Source: Arion vulgaris (taxonomy: Eukaryota; Mollusca; Gastropoda; Stylommatophora; Arionidae). Taken from it: a DNA stretch of 64,000 bases. Where the stretch lies: positions 49,381,407 to 49,445,406 of the forward strand of contig CM036762.1 in NCBI GenBank assembly GCA_020796225.1, in the 5' to 3' direction. A program made the translations under genes and the position numbers. This document shows positions 54,715 through 64,000 of the stretch, piece by piece (position 1 is the stretch's first letter; each line of letters begins with the position of its first letter). The notes below the pieces were generated by a model. That model ran no database searches and had not been told where the DNA came from. It saw nothing but the letters and a program-made list of their open reading frames with translations.

Positions 54715-55440
54715 TAACCTAGTAGCAAGCAGGGTCATATGAGGTTTAATATTAATCTAAGAGCAAGCAGGACTATATGAACTAGACTATTAATCTTAAT
54801 ATAGCCAGGATCTTGTGAATTTGATTATTAATCTTTTAATAGTAGTTTGAGTATGACCTTGTGAACTCTTGATATTAATATAAGAGGAACCGGGTCTTGT
54901 GAACGTGATTATTACATTTAAGAGGAAAATTGATCTTGTGAACTTGATTATTAAATCTAAGAGCAATCTGGGTCTTGTGAACTAGAATGAATCTGTGACG
55001 TATTAATCTTAATGTTGGCCAAGTCTTGTGAACTAGAATGAATTTGGGACTAATTAATCTTAATGTTGGCCAAGTCTTGTGAACTAGAATTAATTTGTGA
55101 CTAATTAATCTTAGTGTTGGCCGAGTCTTGGGAATTAGACTGTTAATCTTATGTGAGCAGAGTATTGTCAGCTTTATTGTTAATCTATTAGTCTAGTGTT
55201 AGCAGGCTTTTGTGCGCTAGACTGTTAATCTAAGAACAAGCAGTCTTTAGAAACTGGACTCATAATTTTAGTGTGAATGAGACAACAGAATATTGTGAAC
55301 TATACTATCAGTCTTAGTGTAATTACATTTTTGTGAACAAATAATACTCTTAGTCATAATATGAACATAATCTTGTGAATTGGGTTTTTTTAACTAAACT
55401 ATTTATTAATCATATCACAAGCAGGGTCTTGTGAACAATT
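54715..55440. repeat. Degenerate about 40-bp tandem repeat
   Basis: Repeated themes agcaagcagggtcttgtgaa, ctagactgttaatct and taatcttaatgttggcc, strongly diverged; about 15-18 units. Confidence 0.75.
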
Positions 55441-55562
55441 AATATGTTTCAAATCTACAAATAAGAGAAACATTTTTCTTTACCTTACATTTTAGAGTTT
55501 GGTAGTTTTTCTGAGTTTTGGTGTTTTAGAGTTGCATATTTTCTCATTGTCTTAATGTCATA

Positions 55563-55830
55563 GAGAGCCACAGTAGCGTAGTTATTAGTGAGCTTATTTC
55601 TTAGGTTAGTGCTCTGAGTTCAAATCCACAGGGGATGTCATTTTTTCCGACCGTAACGGCTCTCGGGTCAACCCAGCCTCAATTGGGTACAAGGAAAAGC
55701 ACTGGGAAGTAAAGGCAGCCGACATGATGTTGACCACATCACTCATTGTGTGCCAACGGTCAATGAAAAATATGAACCCAACACGATATTGCCCTATATA
55801 CACCATATGGTATAAAAGGGTTCCTTTAGA
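55563..55830 (+). mobile_element. SINE-B copy
   Basis: Head agccacagtagcgtagttat, B-box region gagttcaaatccac, end attgccctatatacaccata. Confidence 0.85.
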
Positions 55831-55849
55831 GTTTTTTAATATAATGGAA

Positions 55850-55975
55850 TTAATCAACATCGAACTGGCTTGTTGGGCCGCTGGATGCTGCTGGGTTTGT
55901 TGAGGCAGAGATCGGAGCACTATGGATGTGTTCGGCATGCTATGATGATAGTCCTCATATAACTGATAATGTCAT
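55850..55975 (+). mobile_element. 3' end of the RNase H LINE
   Basis: gcagagatcggagcactatg and gttcggcatgctatgatgat, as at 30507-30550. Confidence 0.55.
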
Positions 55976-56268
55976 AGAATTTGAAGATTCTCTTAACCTT
56001 GGAACTGCAGATTTTGGATTATGGTATACAATGTATAATCCTATAATATGTAAATCAAACAGATATACACATTGTTCTATACAGCTCACTTCCTGAAACA
56101 ACTACATACTATTTAGCATGCCCAAAGTTTGCTTGAAAGAAGAGAAAAAGGGAAATAACTTTTATCACAGAAGTGCACATGATGAAAATGTTGAATGAAG
56201 AAAATTGATCATCCATTCAACAGATCTGAGAAGTTGGTCTAATTGTCTTTCTGTCCGTCCCTCAACAG

Positions 56269-56355
56269 GTTACACCGCAACAAACAGTGGCAATGCCTTC
56301 ACATCTGACGTAGATTTTGCAATGGCCTTCAGCAACGGAGTAGGAAATCAACAAG
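56269..56355 (+). CDS. PICALM: Tail exon
   Basis: Acceptor ccctcaacag ends at 56268 and donor gtaggt starts at 56356. It completes the split Gly codon and encodes 28 codons starting YTATNSGNAFTSDVDF and ending GVGNQQ, leaving one base. TSDVDFAMAFSNG resembles the LNVDFESVFGN segment of the vertebrate CALM tail. Phase fits both neighbours. Confidence 0.88.
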
Positions 56356-56359
56356 GTAG

Positions 56360-57000
56360 GTTCACTTATTTCTATGTGTGTAGATTATGTATATATACTT
56401 ATTGATATATTTGCTGTCTTATTAATATGGTTATGAAATGTCCAATGTTTAAACATGGTTTTCAGTTCAACAAAATGGCCGCATGATTATATGTAGCTTA
56501 TCTTGCTACTTGTTTTTGCCAGACTTGTATCTTTAATCATCCGTGAGTTGATGTTTGCTTGAAATTAATTCTTGTATCTGTTTCACTTATCAATTCAGCA
56601 AAAATTTACTAGATGTCTTTTGCTTATGTTTTAACTTTCAAAAATCATATTTATATTTTATCTTACTGTTTGATATTTGTGTGCTATAATCTTCTTCACT
56701 TAATCTCAAAATTGGGAATTATTTTAAATATAACTCACTTTATAATGCTTTTATTATTGTTTATTTCACTTCTTTTTGAATTGCTGACATTTTTTGTTTT
56801 AAAGAGTGAGTTGTAGATTTTTAGTTTTTCCACCTTCACAATCTTTGACTGTTCAAAATGTGCTGCTTTATATTTGATTTATATTTGATCATGAGCATAA
56901 CTAACCCAGCCCAGGGATTGATGGATAAGGAATTAAATTTACAAGAATTCCATGGAAAATAAGTCTAGTAGCTATTGAAGACCACACTAAGTAGATCTAT
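56360..57000. other. AT-rich intron sequence
   Basis: Nothing recognised between the exon ending 56355 and the LINE remnants. Confidence 0.4.
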
Positions 57001-57530
57001 CCAGAAAGAACTCAATCAAAGAAAACTGGCTGATGCTACAAATAAAAATGAGAATATTTAAGTATTTTGAGCATATAAAGAAACGTTCTTCTTTTTCTCT
57101 TCCACCATTTACTTCTTTATAGAAGTGTTGGGGGTCAAACTTAGTGATCTTGTTTGTGCTTGTTTTAAGGCACTTTGTAAGCTGATATTCATGTTCGTAA
57201 GGCTGTTCTTGATGTCGTCGCTCCATCTTTTGCGTGGTCTTCCTCTTCCTTTGTACTCATTATACTTTTTCTGTGTGGCTCTCTGTGGTAGAATCGTTAA
57301 GGGTTTGAAAAGATCATTATGGAAGGAGGCGTCACGAAAAGAAGAGAAGAGAAAGACCATGGAGAAGATGGATTCAGGATGTAACTAATGGTTTGAACAT
57401 GACGGCTGCAGATTTAGGGACATCTGGCTTATGAGAGAAATTTAGAAGAACTGTTAGGATGGCAAAGTTCTGCTCAGGACAAGCTATTTGATGATGATAT
57501 TGATATCAGCTCATATCATCAGATGCTGTC
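57000..57530. mobile_element. LINE remnants in both orientations
   Basis: 57000-57265 antisense (minus reading gives YKGRGRPRKRWSDDIKNSLT); 57290-57500 sense with LKRSLWKEASRKEEK and an end like other tails. Confidence 0.7.
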
Positions 57531-57534
57531 TCCA

Positions 57535-58585
57535 CATTGAAGGTTGACTGCAATGAACCTCCATCTCTTGCCTTGATGTTGCATTCTGCCATGCTGTAAT
57601 TTGTCCATCTCTTGCCTTGATGTTGCATTCTGCTATGCTGTAGTTTGTTTCATCTCCTCTCTCTTGCCTTGATGTTGCATTCTGCCATGCTGTAATTTGT
57701 CCATCTCTTCTCTCTTGCTTTGATGTTGCATTCTGCCATGCTGTAATTTGTCCATCTCTTGCCTTGATGTTGCATTCTGCTATGCTGTAGTTTGTTTCAT
57801 CTCCTCTCTCTTGCCTTGATGTTGCATTCTGCCATGCTGTAATTTGTCCATCTCTTCTCTCTTGCCTTGATGTTGCATTCTGCCAGGCTGTAATTTGTCC
57901 ATCTCTTCTCTCTTGCATTGATGTTGCATTCTGCCATGCTGTAATTTGTCCATCTCTTCTCTCTTGCCTTGATGTTGCATTCTGCCATGCTGTAATTTGT
58001 CCATCTCTTCTCTCTTGCTTTGATGTTGCATTCTGCCATGCTGTAATTTGTCCATCTCTTCTCTCTTGCCTTGATGTTGCATTCTGCCATGCTGTAATTT
58101 GTCCATCTCTTCTCTCTTGCCTTGATGTTGCATTCTGCCAGGCTGTAATTTGTCCATCTCTTCTCTCTTGCATTGATGTTGCATTCTGCCATGCTGTAAT
58201 TTGTCCATCTCTTCTCTCTTGCCTTGATGTTGCATTCTGCCATGCTGTAATTTGTGCATCTCTCTCTCTTGCCTTGATGTTGCATTCTGCCATGCTGTAA
58301 TTTGTCCATCTCTTCTCTCTTGCCTTGATGTTGCATTCTGCCATGCTGTAATTTGTCCATCTCTTCTCTCTTGCCTTGATGTTGCATTCTGCCATGCTGT
58401 AATTTGTCCATCTCTTCTCTCTTGCCTTGATGTTGCATTCTGCCATGCTGTAATTTGTCCATCTCTTTTCTCTTGCCTTGATGTTGCATTCTGCCATGCT
58501 GTAATTTGTCCATCTCTTCTCTCTTGCCTTGATGTTGCATTCTGCCATGCTGTAATTTGTCCATCTCTTGATGTTGTTCTCCCAC
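57535..58585. repeat. 51-bp minisatellite inside LINE sequence
   Basis: About 20 copies of a 51-bp unit (catctcttctctcttgcctt / gatgttgcattctgccatgc / tgtaatttgtc); some copies lack the ttctctct part. The unit is 17 codons and stop-free in all three minus frames and one plus frame, which creates overlapping repeat ORFs of up to 345 codons that are not genes. LINE sequence flanks both ends. Confidence 0.95.
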
Positions 58586-58589
58586 TTAT

Positions 58590-59160
58590 GTCTCTTGTTG
58601 TCTTCTTGCTAGTCCCCTACAACTTTCACATATAATAAGGTTTTGATCTTCTTCTTCGAACGTTCCATATCAACCATGTCTTAATCATTCTGTGTGATTT
58701 GTATGTGATCTGAGCCTAAGAGCGATTGTACGCTGTGCCAGTTATGCGCCTACTAGTAGGCCAGCACATCCGATTTCTGCGCTGATTTTTATTTACTAGG
58801 TAGCATCCCTAGGGCCTACATCAGTCGCTCTACGATATGCATTGTAGGTTGCAGTGGTACTATTCTTTGCTTCCCTTGCAGGTCCCGGCACCACAGTGGC
58901 GAGGTTTTGATCAATGTATCATGTCTCTTTATGTATTCAAAATATTTTATTTGTTTCATTTTTATTTCCTGTAGTAATTTGTTCTCTATTACTAGTTTTT
59001 CTAGAACCTCTTTGTTTATTTGTTTTTATTTCCATCAAATTGAGACCTATTCTTCTGTATATCCACATCTGAAAGACATTAATTCTGTCTTCCAAATGCT
59101 TGTTCAATGTCCATGTTTTTGATTCATACAAATTCTGAATCATAAAATATTTGGAGTAAA
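58590..59160 (-). mobile_element. LINE RT fragment split by SINE-A
   Basis: Colinear with 1830-2000. Minus strand near 59150-59070 reads YESKTWTLNKHLEDRINVFQ and WIYRRIGL, the post-RT E-W-L block. Confidence 0.72.
58649..58901 (-). mobile_element. SINE-A copy with 11-bp TSD
   Basis: Antisense full-length copy. Target duplication aggttttgatc at 58638-58648 and 58902-58912. Confidence 0.88.
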
Positions 59161-59614
59161 TATAACACTTAATAATCGCCATCTTTAGCTTACTTGTTAT
59201 CTGTTTAAATATTAAATAAATGAAACACCAATCAGCTAGCAGTTATAATAGACATAGGGTTATGTGAATCATTATTTTGTTGTCATGAGCGTAAGATTAA
59301 ATCATGGCATATCCTTTTTACAGTAAACGAGCCGTCGATTTTCTATCGATAGTCTTGAATACCAAAACTATAATGATATAAATTATAAATAACATGGTCA
59401 AGATGTGACCGTAGAAACTAATTGTGTTAATATTTTACTAATAATTGTGGGAACAGGTTATTTCGTTAAAGAACACATTTTATTTTCTGGATGAAATTAT
59501 CATTGTGACTTTTGTATAGTTTTTCTTTGGATATACTAACATCAAGTCTGTCAATCTTTATGTTGTAAATTATATTTCCATTATTAACATTATTCAAAGT
59601 TAGGGGTTACCGAT

Positions 59615-60230
59615 AGCGAAGTTGATAACATTCAGCACTAACGACCAAGTGACGGGGAAATTCCAGAGTCCAAGTTCGGCTTTGCCAAAAATTCTCTTTG
59701 TGTTCATGGTATATAGTTGAACCACAGGAGATGCTGATCCCTTACTTGGGAATCTAAATTACAAGTATCTCTGAAGTTAAAGTAAAGCTCGCCTCAGTGA
59801 TCAGGGACATTGATAATAAGGAAAGCAAGACTTCATGCAAAAATCAGAGGCACCATATTAGGCACCATGATTGCACCCAGATTCATAGCAGGCAAAAAAA
59901 ACCTTCACAAACAGTATTCTGCAGATTGCATATATTTTCTGTGTCAAGTTCAATTATAAAGCACATTTATGTAGCATGTGAACACCATGCTTCTAACCTC
60001 ATGCAAATCCTCTGTTTTATCCTATCAGAGTAATCATGTAGTTTACACCCGCAGTTAACATCTTAGAAGTTGTATATCTACTTACCTCTGAAGTCGGACT
60101 AAGGCTCACTTGGATGTCGAGGGACACTGATGATAAGGGAAAGCAAGTCTTCATGCAAAACTTATTCAGAGGAGCCATATTAGGCACACTGCGTCTGAAT
60201 TCACATCGGACGAACCAAACAAATATATAT
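59615..60230 (+). mobile_element. Two overlapping copies of an unnamed SINE-like repeat
   Basis: tgatcagggacattgataat...gcaccatattaggcacc (59800-59865) recurs as tcgagggacactgatgataa...gagccatattaggcac (60118-60190); gtacctctgaagtcgg-like sequence links it to 18850. Related piece at 33577-33620. Confidence 0.55.
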
Positions 60231-60284
60231 TAATATATCTATATTAATATCTGTGTTAATATCATATTATGTGATATTCTTCTT

Positions 60285-60545
60285 CTTCTTCTTCACCCTT
60301 CGCCCTAGGGAAGCATAGGTCCGCAACCAAGGCCTTCCAAGCCCGCCTATCCAAGGCCATCCTTTCCAGATCTCGCCACTCTCTCCCCGTCCTCTTGCAT
60401 TCCTTCTCTAACTCCGTCTCCAGGTGTTTCTGGGTCTTCCCTTACTTCTATTGCCCTGGGGTTCCATCGGAGAACCTGTCTCACGATGCTGTCAGGGGGT
60501 TTCTCAGTGTGTGTCCTATCCATCTCCACCTTCTGCTCATTATCT
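60285..60545 (-). mobile_element. LINE tail, antisense
   Basis: Minus strand reads MEMDRTHTEKPPDSIVRQVL and RWNPRAIEVREDPETPGD, the HTLRKP-d-I-RQ-L-WNPQG-R-RGRP block with a frame change. Ends at reversed GAA repeats. Confidence 0.75.
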
Positions 60546-60583
60546 ATTATATGATATTATATGAAGCAATATACCTATAGTGG

Positions 60584-60822
60584 TGTAGTGGTGTCTGTAG
60601 TTTAAGCGGTAGTGAACTCGATCACAACTCAAGTGTACCTGGTTCAAACTCCGCGGCGGACAGTTTGGAAGCAAATTCGTTCCCATGGAAAAGAACGGTA
60701 AAAATATACCTCATCGCTCAGAAAATAATGGCAAACTATTGAACGTGTAAGTGGTGCCTCTAGCATCGACGACTCATTTACTGTGGTTGAATGCCAAGTC
60801 CTGTAAAGAATATGCCATGATT
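60584..60822 (+). mobile_element. SINE-C copy
   Basis: Head ggtgtctgtagtttaagcgg, B box ggttcaaactccg, end aagtcctgtaaagaatatgcc. Confidence 0.85.
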
Positions 60823-60999
60823 TTCATTTTCATATACTTATATTAACATCGATGCTAATATCATATAGTGGGATTTTGTAAGAAGTTATAACTGTTTTTT
60901 GTTAATCTTTGCTAATATCATGCAATGCCCATGTGAGTTAGAATACATGCCCGAACATGTTGAGACACAAAATTCATGAGAACAATTTAAAAAATACAA

Positions 61000-61175
61000 T
61001 TTCTGCAAAATATTCTCACCATCTTCTAAATTATATTGTCGACCGTTGCCGGTGTTACGGAGCTCCTGCACTGCCGCTGAGATCTTCCTGTGTAAGAGAT
61101 CAGAGCACACATGATTGCTCACCGAAGTGCAATGATGATGGTCCTGTCAACCAACCAATCAATCAATCAATCAAT
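61000..61175 (+). mobile_element. SINE-F body fragment
   Basis: aaatattctcaccatcttct, accgttgccggtgttacgga, caccgaagtgcaatgatgat, then (caat)n-like aatcaatcaatcaatc. Confidence 0.65.
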
Positions 61176-61212
61176 GAATTATATCTTAATAATATAATAT
61201 CAGTGACAATTT

Positions 61213-61450
61213 ATCATAGATAGGACACAAATTGAGAAGATGGACCGGAAGCATTGCATGACAGGCACTGTTTTGGAGCCCGAGGAAAGAGGAGAGAGGA
61301 AGGCCTAGTCATACCTGTAGAAGAGAGCTGGAGGCCGATATTAAAAGGATAGACAAAACATGAAAAGAATTGGAAGGGATGACAAGAGAGAGGAAGAGAT
61401 GGAAGAAGTTTGTTGAAGACCTGTGCTCCGTTGGGAGTTGAAAGGTGAAG
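61213..61450 (+). mobile_element. LINE-alpha tail
   Basis: gataggacacaaattgagaa and gacaggcactgttttggagc match 2276-2335; ends ctccgttgggagttgaaagg. Confidence 0.75.
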
Positions 61451-61454
61451 AAGA

Positions 61455-62030
61455 AGCGACATATTTGTCATTTATATTATATTAAAATTCATGGGATTTG
61501 TATGATATTGGGAAAATACATTATATGATTTACATAGTAACATATATAGAAAGTTAACATGTTAAATAGTAACTTCCATTTAGCACATTTCAAATCAGGG
61601 GAATTTTTGGACACATGTTAACAATACTAAAGTGAGATCTCTCTATACATAATTTAGACTATTAACGTTAACATTTTTAGACAACTAATTTTAACATCTT
61701 TTACCTGTATATTTTTAACTAAAAGGGCTAATGCTTTGTATGTATGTGTTTTTTTTTCTCTTTCTTTATTTCCATGTTTGCATGCTGACTTTGTTGCACA
61801 CCATTCACACATTTCTACATATGCGCACCTGCACTTCATTGGCCAAAACTTGCATGGTTTTTTACATGGGACTGGCTATAACTGCCACCACCATCACTGC
61901 TGCAACCACACCTTATGTGGGCTGTGCATGTGACTGTGCTATTTGGGGTTAATTCAAACCTCGATCATGCCTAACGCCGGTTGCTTCATGACCCCCATGC
62001 TTGCTTCTGGATGGAATATATTGCTGTATC
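61455..62030. other. Intron sequence before the tail exon
   Basis: AT-rich, then a pyrimidine-rich stretch; no repeat recognised. Confidence 0.4.
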
Positions 62031-62041
62031 AGCTAGGTCAG

Positions 62042-62086
62042 AGTTCATTGCCACACCTGCTTCTCCTGGGTCGCAAGCACCGCCAG
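62042..62086 (+). CDS. PICALM: Tail exon, FIATPASPG type
   Basis: Two in-phase acceptors exist nine bases apart: atcag at 62032 and gtcag at 62041. Donor gtacat starts at 62087. With the downstream acceptor the exon completes a Glu codon and encodes FIATPASPGSQAPP; with the upstream one it adds three residues (ARS before the Glu). The peptide resembles the EMFVGFTPSPVAQP stretch of vertebrate CALM. Phase 1 in and 1 out fits the preceding exon. Confidence 0.72.
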
Positions 62087-62193
62087 GTACATAATAAAAT
62101 GTTGTTTTAATTTCTATTTACTAGAGGAACTAGCCCATTCATAAACTAAATATAGATCATATAGTCTTCTACAATCATTCAGTAAATCTCATT

Positions 62194-62194
62194 A

Positions 62195-62252
<58 letters not shown>
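62194..62252. repeat. (TA)n microsatellite
   Basis: TA repeats grading into TATG and GTGT just upstream of a SINE-C. Confidence 0.95.
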
Positions 62253-62262
<10 letters not shown>

Positions 62263-62286
62263 GTGGGTTTGCGTGTGTATATAGTT

Positions 62287-62535
62287 GCGTGTGTGAGCGT
62301 CTGTAGCTCAAGCGGTAGTGAGCTCGATCACGAACCCAAGCGTACCTGGTTCAAACCCCACGGTGGGCAAGTTTGAAAGCAAATTCGTTTCTGTGGGATT
62401 TTTACACAAAGGTAAACATAGACCTCACCGTTCAGAAAGCAATGGCAAACTACTGAACGTATAAGTGGTGCCTAGAAAATCAGCGACTCATTTACTGTGG
62501 TTGATGGCTACGTCCTTTAAAGGATATGCCACGAT
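62287..62535 (+). mobile_element. SINE-C copy, best preserved
   Basis: Head gcgtctgtagctcaagcggt, gatcacgaacccaagcgtac, B box ggttcaaaccccacg; body caccgttcagaaagcaatgg; end gtcctttaaaggatatgcca. Confidence 0.88.
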
Positions 62536-62801
62536 AAAGAAGAATATAGTTGCATGTTCATTTTGATTTTTTTCATTGTTATTAGATGTGTGTGTGTACA
62601 GTTTGTTTTGCTAAAATAATCTTACTGGAATTATAAGTAAACTTTTTGTATTTTGTTGTAACACTATTTGAAATATTGTGCTTTGGAATTACCCCTTCTT
62701 TTTCTCTTCCAACATTTACTTCTTTATAGAAGTTTTGGAAGTTTGGAATTACTGTCATCACTAAAGTTTATTTTTAAATAATACATGTGTACTTTTAGAG
62801 A

Positions 62802-62986
62802 CTTGATCGCAGCCAAAGGGAGGGAGTCTTCATTAAATGCCAAAATAAAACCCCTTAAAACAAACTCTGAGCACTCTCATTTGAAAGATTAATGAAGCTC
62901 AGTTTTACACGTTTTCACGTTCACCCATACTGGGTCCACCCGTTTGGGCATTTCCGGATGGGGCCCAATTTTTTTTACAAAATACG
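62802..62986 (+). mobile_element. SINE-J copy, 5'-truncated
   Basis: Starts at cttgatcgcagccaaaggga, so the U2-like head is lost. Direct repeat cttttagaga at 62792-62801 and 62987-62996. Confidence 0.87.
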
Positions 62987-63237
62987 CTTTTAGAGATGAT
63001 TGATTAATTTAGCTGTTAAATGACGCTTACAATCTGGATGATATTCAATTTGGAGGATATTCAGTCTGGATGATATTCATCTGTTGTGTTGAATTTCCAT
63101 TGAACAGTTTTTAGTTTTTGCTGAAATTATTTTGATACTTATCAATTATCTTGTGTTTTAAAACCTGAGCAACTTTCTTATTAATTTATTAAATTGTTAA
63201 GCCTCACTGTCTTGTTTGAATCCCATTTGTTTTGTAG

Positions 63238-63282
63238 ATTGGTTATTGGAAGACCTCAGTTTAATCCAGCAGATGTTTAAGG
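63238..63282 (+). CDS. Weak candidate tail exon
   Basis: Acceptor cattttgttttgtag ends at 63237. The phase-compatible frame reads WLLEDLSLIQQMFK between split Asp and Gly codons. The donor gttatg is poor and I recognise no homologue. Phase 1 to 1 would keep frame with 62086. Confidence 0.25.
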
Positions 63283-63502
63283 GTTATGCTTGCTGGTGAT
63301 TACTGTGGGTTGCTGGTTAAACATGCTTTCTATTCTGAATCTGTTAATGAAATAATTACTGTTTGTTTACTTGTCCTGTAGATTTTATTGCTTTAGTAGA
63401 TGCATGTTGTGTAGGATTTGTCAGTATTGAATTGATATAAGAACTAATCTAATGTAAACTTGCTATTAATTTGTGTTGACTTTATCTATGTCTATTAACT
63501 TG

Positions 63503-63600
63503 ACCAATGGAGCGTCTGGATGAATGGATTAGAGCGCGGCTCCCATTCGGGAGACCCGGGTTTGATCCCCGGTAATCACTTTTTGCGGTGGCAGAACACT
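63503..63600 (+). mobile_element. SINE-D head
   Basis: gagcgtctggatgaatggat, gcgcggctcccattcgggag, B box gggtttgatcccc. Confidence 0.75.
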
Positions 63601-63623
63601 AATGAGTGATATGTGTGTTCCAG

Positions 63624-63707
63624 GGGCTAGTAGCATGTTTGTTACTTTTATCCCAGATTTGTACTTTCATGGTGGGGGTGTGGGAGAGACACGGGGACGA
63701 CTTTCAG
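63624..63707 (+). CDS. Candidate tail exon
   Basis: Acceptor gtgttccag ends at 63623 and a good gtaagg donor starts at 63708. In the phase set by the previous exon it reads ASSMFVTFIPDLYFHGGG and ends TRGRLS, stop-free over 84 bases. MFVTFIP is reminiscent of the MFVGFTP motif in vertebrate CALM tails, but the overlap in content with the 62042 exon leaves its status open. It lies just after a SINE-D head, a reason for caution. Confidence 0.4.
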
Positions 63708-63914
63708 GTAAGGCATCAAGATTGGAAAACTGCCAGAAGTGCTGAAGGTATTCATCTTGAATGTAGTATTATCACACCTGTCTCAACCACTTTGTTGTGA
63801 CACAACCACTTCGGTATTGTTACATTAGCAGTCAAGGTGCACTATTGACCTATTATTGTGGATTACACCAACCCAGTGTCAGAAGTCAGAAATATGAAAA
63901 CTGTATTGTATTTA

Positions 63915-64000
63915 TTCATAGATTTAGTACGACATAGATTTATTACGACATAGACTTAGTGCGACATAGATTTAGTACGACATAGATTTAGTACGACATA
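63915..64000. repeat. 18-bp tandem repeat, cut by right edge
   Basis: At least five copies of catagatttagtacga with small variants. Confidence 0.88.

Larger units (their letters stand above)
18099..63707 (+). other. PICALM: CALM/AP180 clathrin-assembly gene, partial (multi-exon locus)
   Basis: Host gene for an ANTH-domain endocytic adaptor. In this family the ANTH domain binds PIP2 at the plasma membrane, and the unstructured tail recruits clathrin, AP-2 and EH-domain proteins and helps sort VAMP-type SNAREs. Exons seen: 18099-18241, 21376-21451, 21613-21715, 24724-24763, 28981-29037, 31679-31790, 32914-33020, 34623-34664, 40483-40518 (micro), 43565-43588 (micro), 49767-49856, 52845-52959, 54328-54616, 56269-56355, 62042-62086. 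Weaker candidates are 63238-63282 and 63624-63707. All have AG/GT borders. Phases chain exactly except between 49856 and 52845, where a small exon or another splice site is probably missing. The N-terminal exon with the start codon and Lys-rich lipid site is not visible. Most bilaterian invertebrates keep one such gene, so PICALM versus SNAP91 cannot be separated here. Confidence 0.93.

Noticed and set aside
57511..58585. Overlapping minus-strand ORFs of up to 345 codons with a 17-residue repeat
   Set aside because: They exist in several frames at once because a 51-bp repeat has no stops. No start context, domain or splice evidence.
62287..62360. Possible tRNA gene
   Set aside because: A and B boxes are present, but the sequence continues into a dispersed SINE-C body and does not fold into a full cloverleaf with a clear anticodon arm. 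The same holds for heads of SINE-B, D, E, G and L.

Overview
The window looks like animal nuclear DNA, most probably from a gastropod mollusc. It is AT-rich and intron-rich, and it is packed with tRNA-headed SINEs, 5'-truncated LINE tails, short inverted-repeat DNA elements and minisatellites. The animal assignment is firm, because a spliced metazoan gene is present. The molluscan assignment is an inference from repeat style and exon sequence. No bacterial-type operon, rRNA gene or CRISPR array is visible.

The one host gene I can support is on the + strand: a CALM/AP180 (PICALM, SNAP91, insect LAP) clathrin-assembly adaptor. Its visible part runs from 18099 to at least 62086, possibly to 63707. 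Fifteen exons or candidate exons chain with compatible phases, apart from one unresolved junction (49856 to 52845). They encode most of the ANTH domain, a short linker with two candidate phase-0 micro-exons, a coiled-coil segment, and a low-complexity tail with three NPF motifs and a DLL-type clathrin motif. The N-terminal ANTH exon, with the start codon and the Lys-rich PIP2 site, was not found and probably lies left of the window. The gene probably continues past the right edge.

Layout. 1-1815: a 67-bp minisatellite cut by the left edge. 1816-18098: LINE tails, nested SINEs, a hAT-type MITE and arrays of 12, 49 and 30 bp. 18099-34664: ANTH exons separated by repeat-filled introns; four exon ends are continuous with, or abut, tandem arrays. 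34665-49766: a long intron region with two micro-exons, a piggyBac-type MITE, and arrays of 16, 27, 40 and 63 bp. 49767-62086: C-terminal exons with arrays of 31, about 40 and 51 bp. 62087-64000: more SINEs, two weaker candidate exons and the start of another array.

SINE labels used here are mine. SINE-A and SINE-I share a central block and a (GAA)n tail. SINE-B, -C, -D, -E, -G and -L have tRNA-like heads with recognisable B boxes. SINE-F is the body usually joined to L. SINE-J has a head copied from U2 snRNA. LINE-alpha, -beta and -gamma are recurring reverse-transcriptase C-terminal tails; a separate LINE encodes RNase H.

The most unusual theme is where the minisatellites start. Three arrays have a real exon end plus its 5' splice site inside the repeat unit (exons ending at 21715, 29037 and 31790). 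A fourth abuts a donor (18241). Three separate tandem duplications use the head of the same SINE-E family (8363, 36178, 47931). Two more sit inside LINE sequence. The second notable item is the U2-snRNA-headed SINE with exact target-site duplications.
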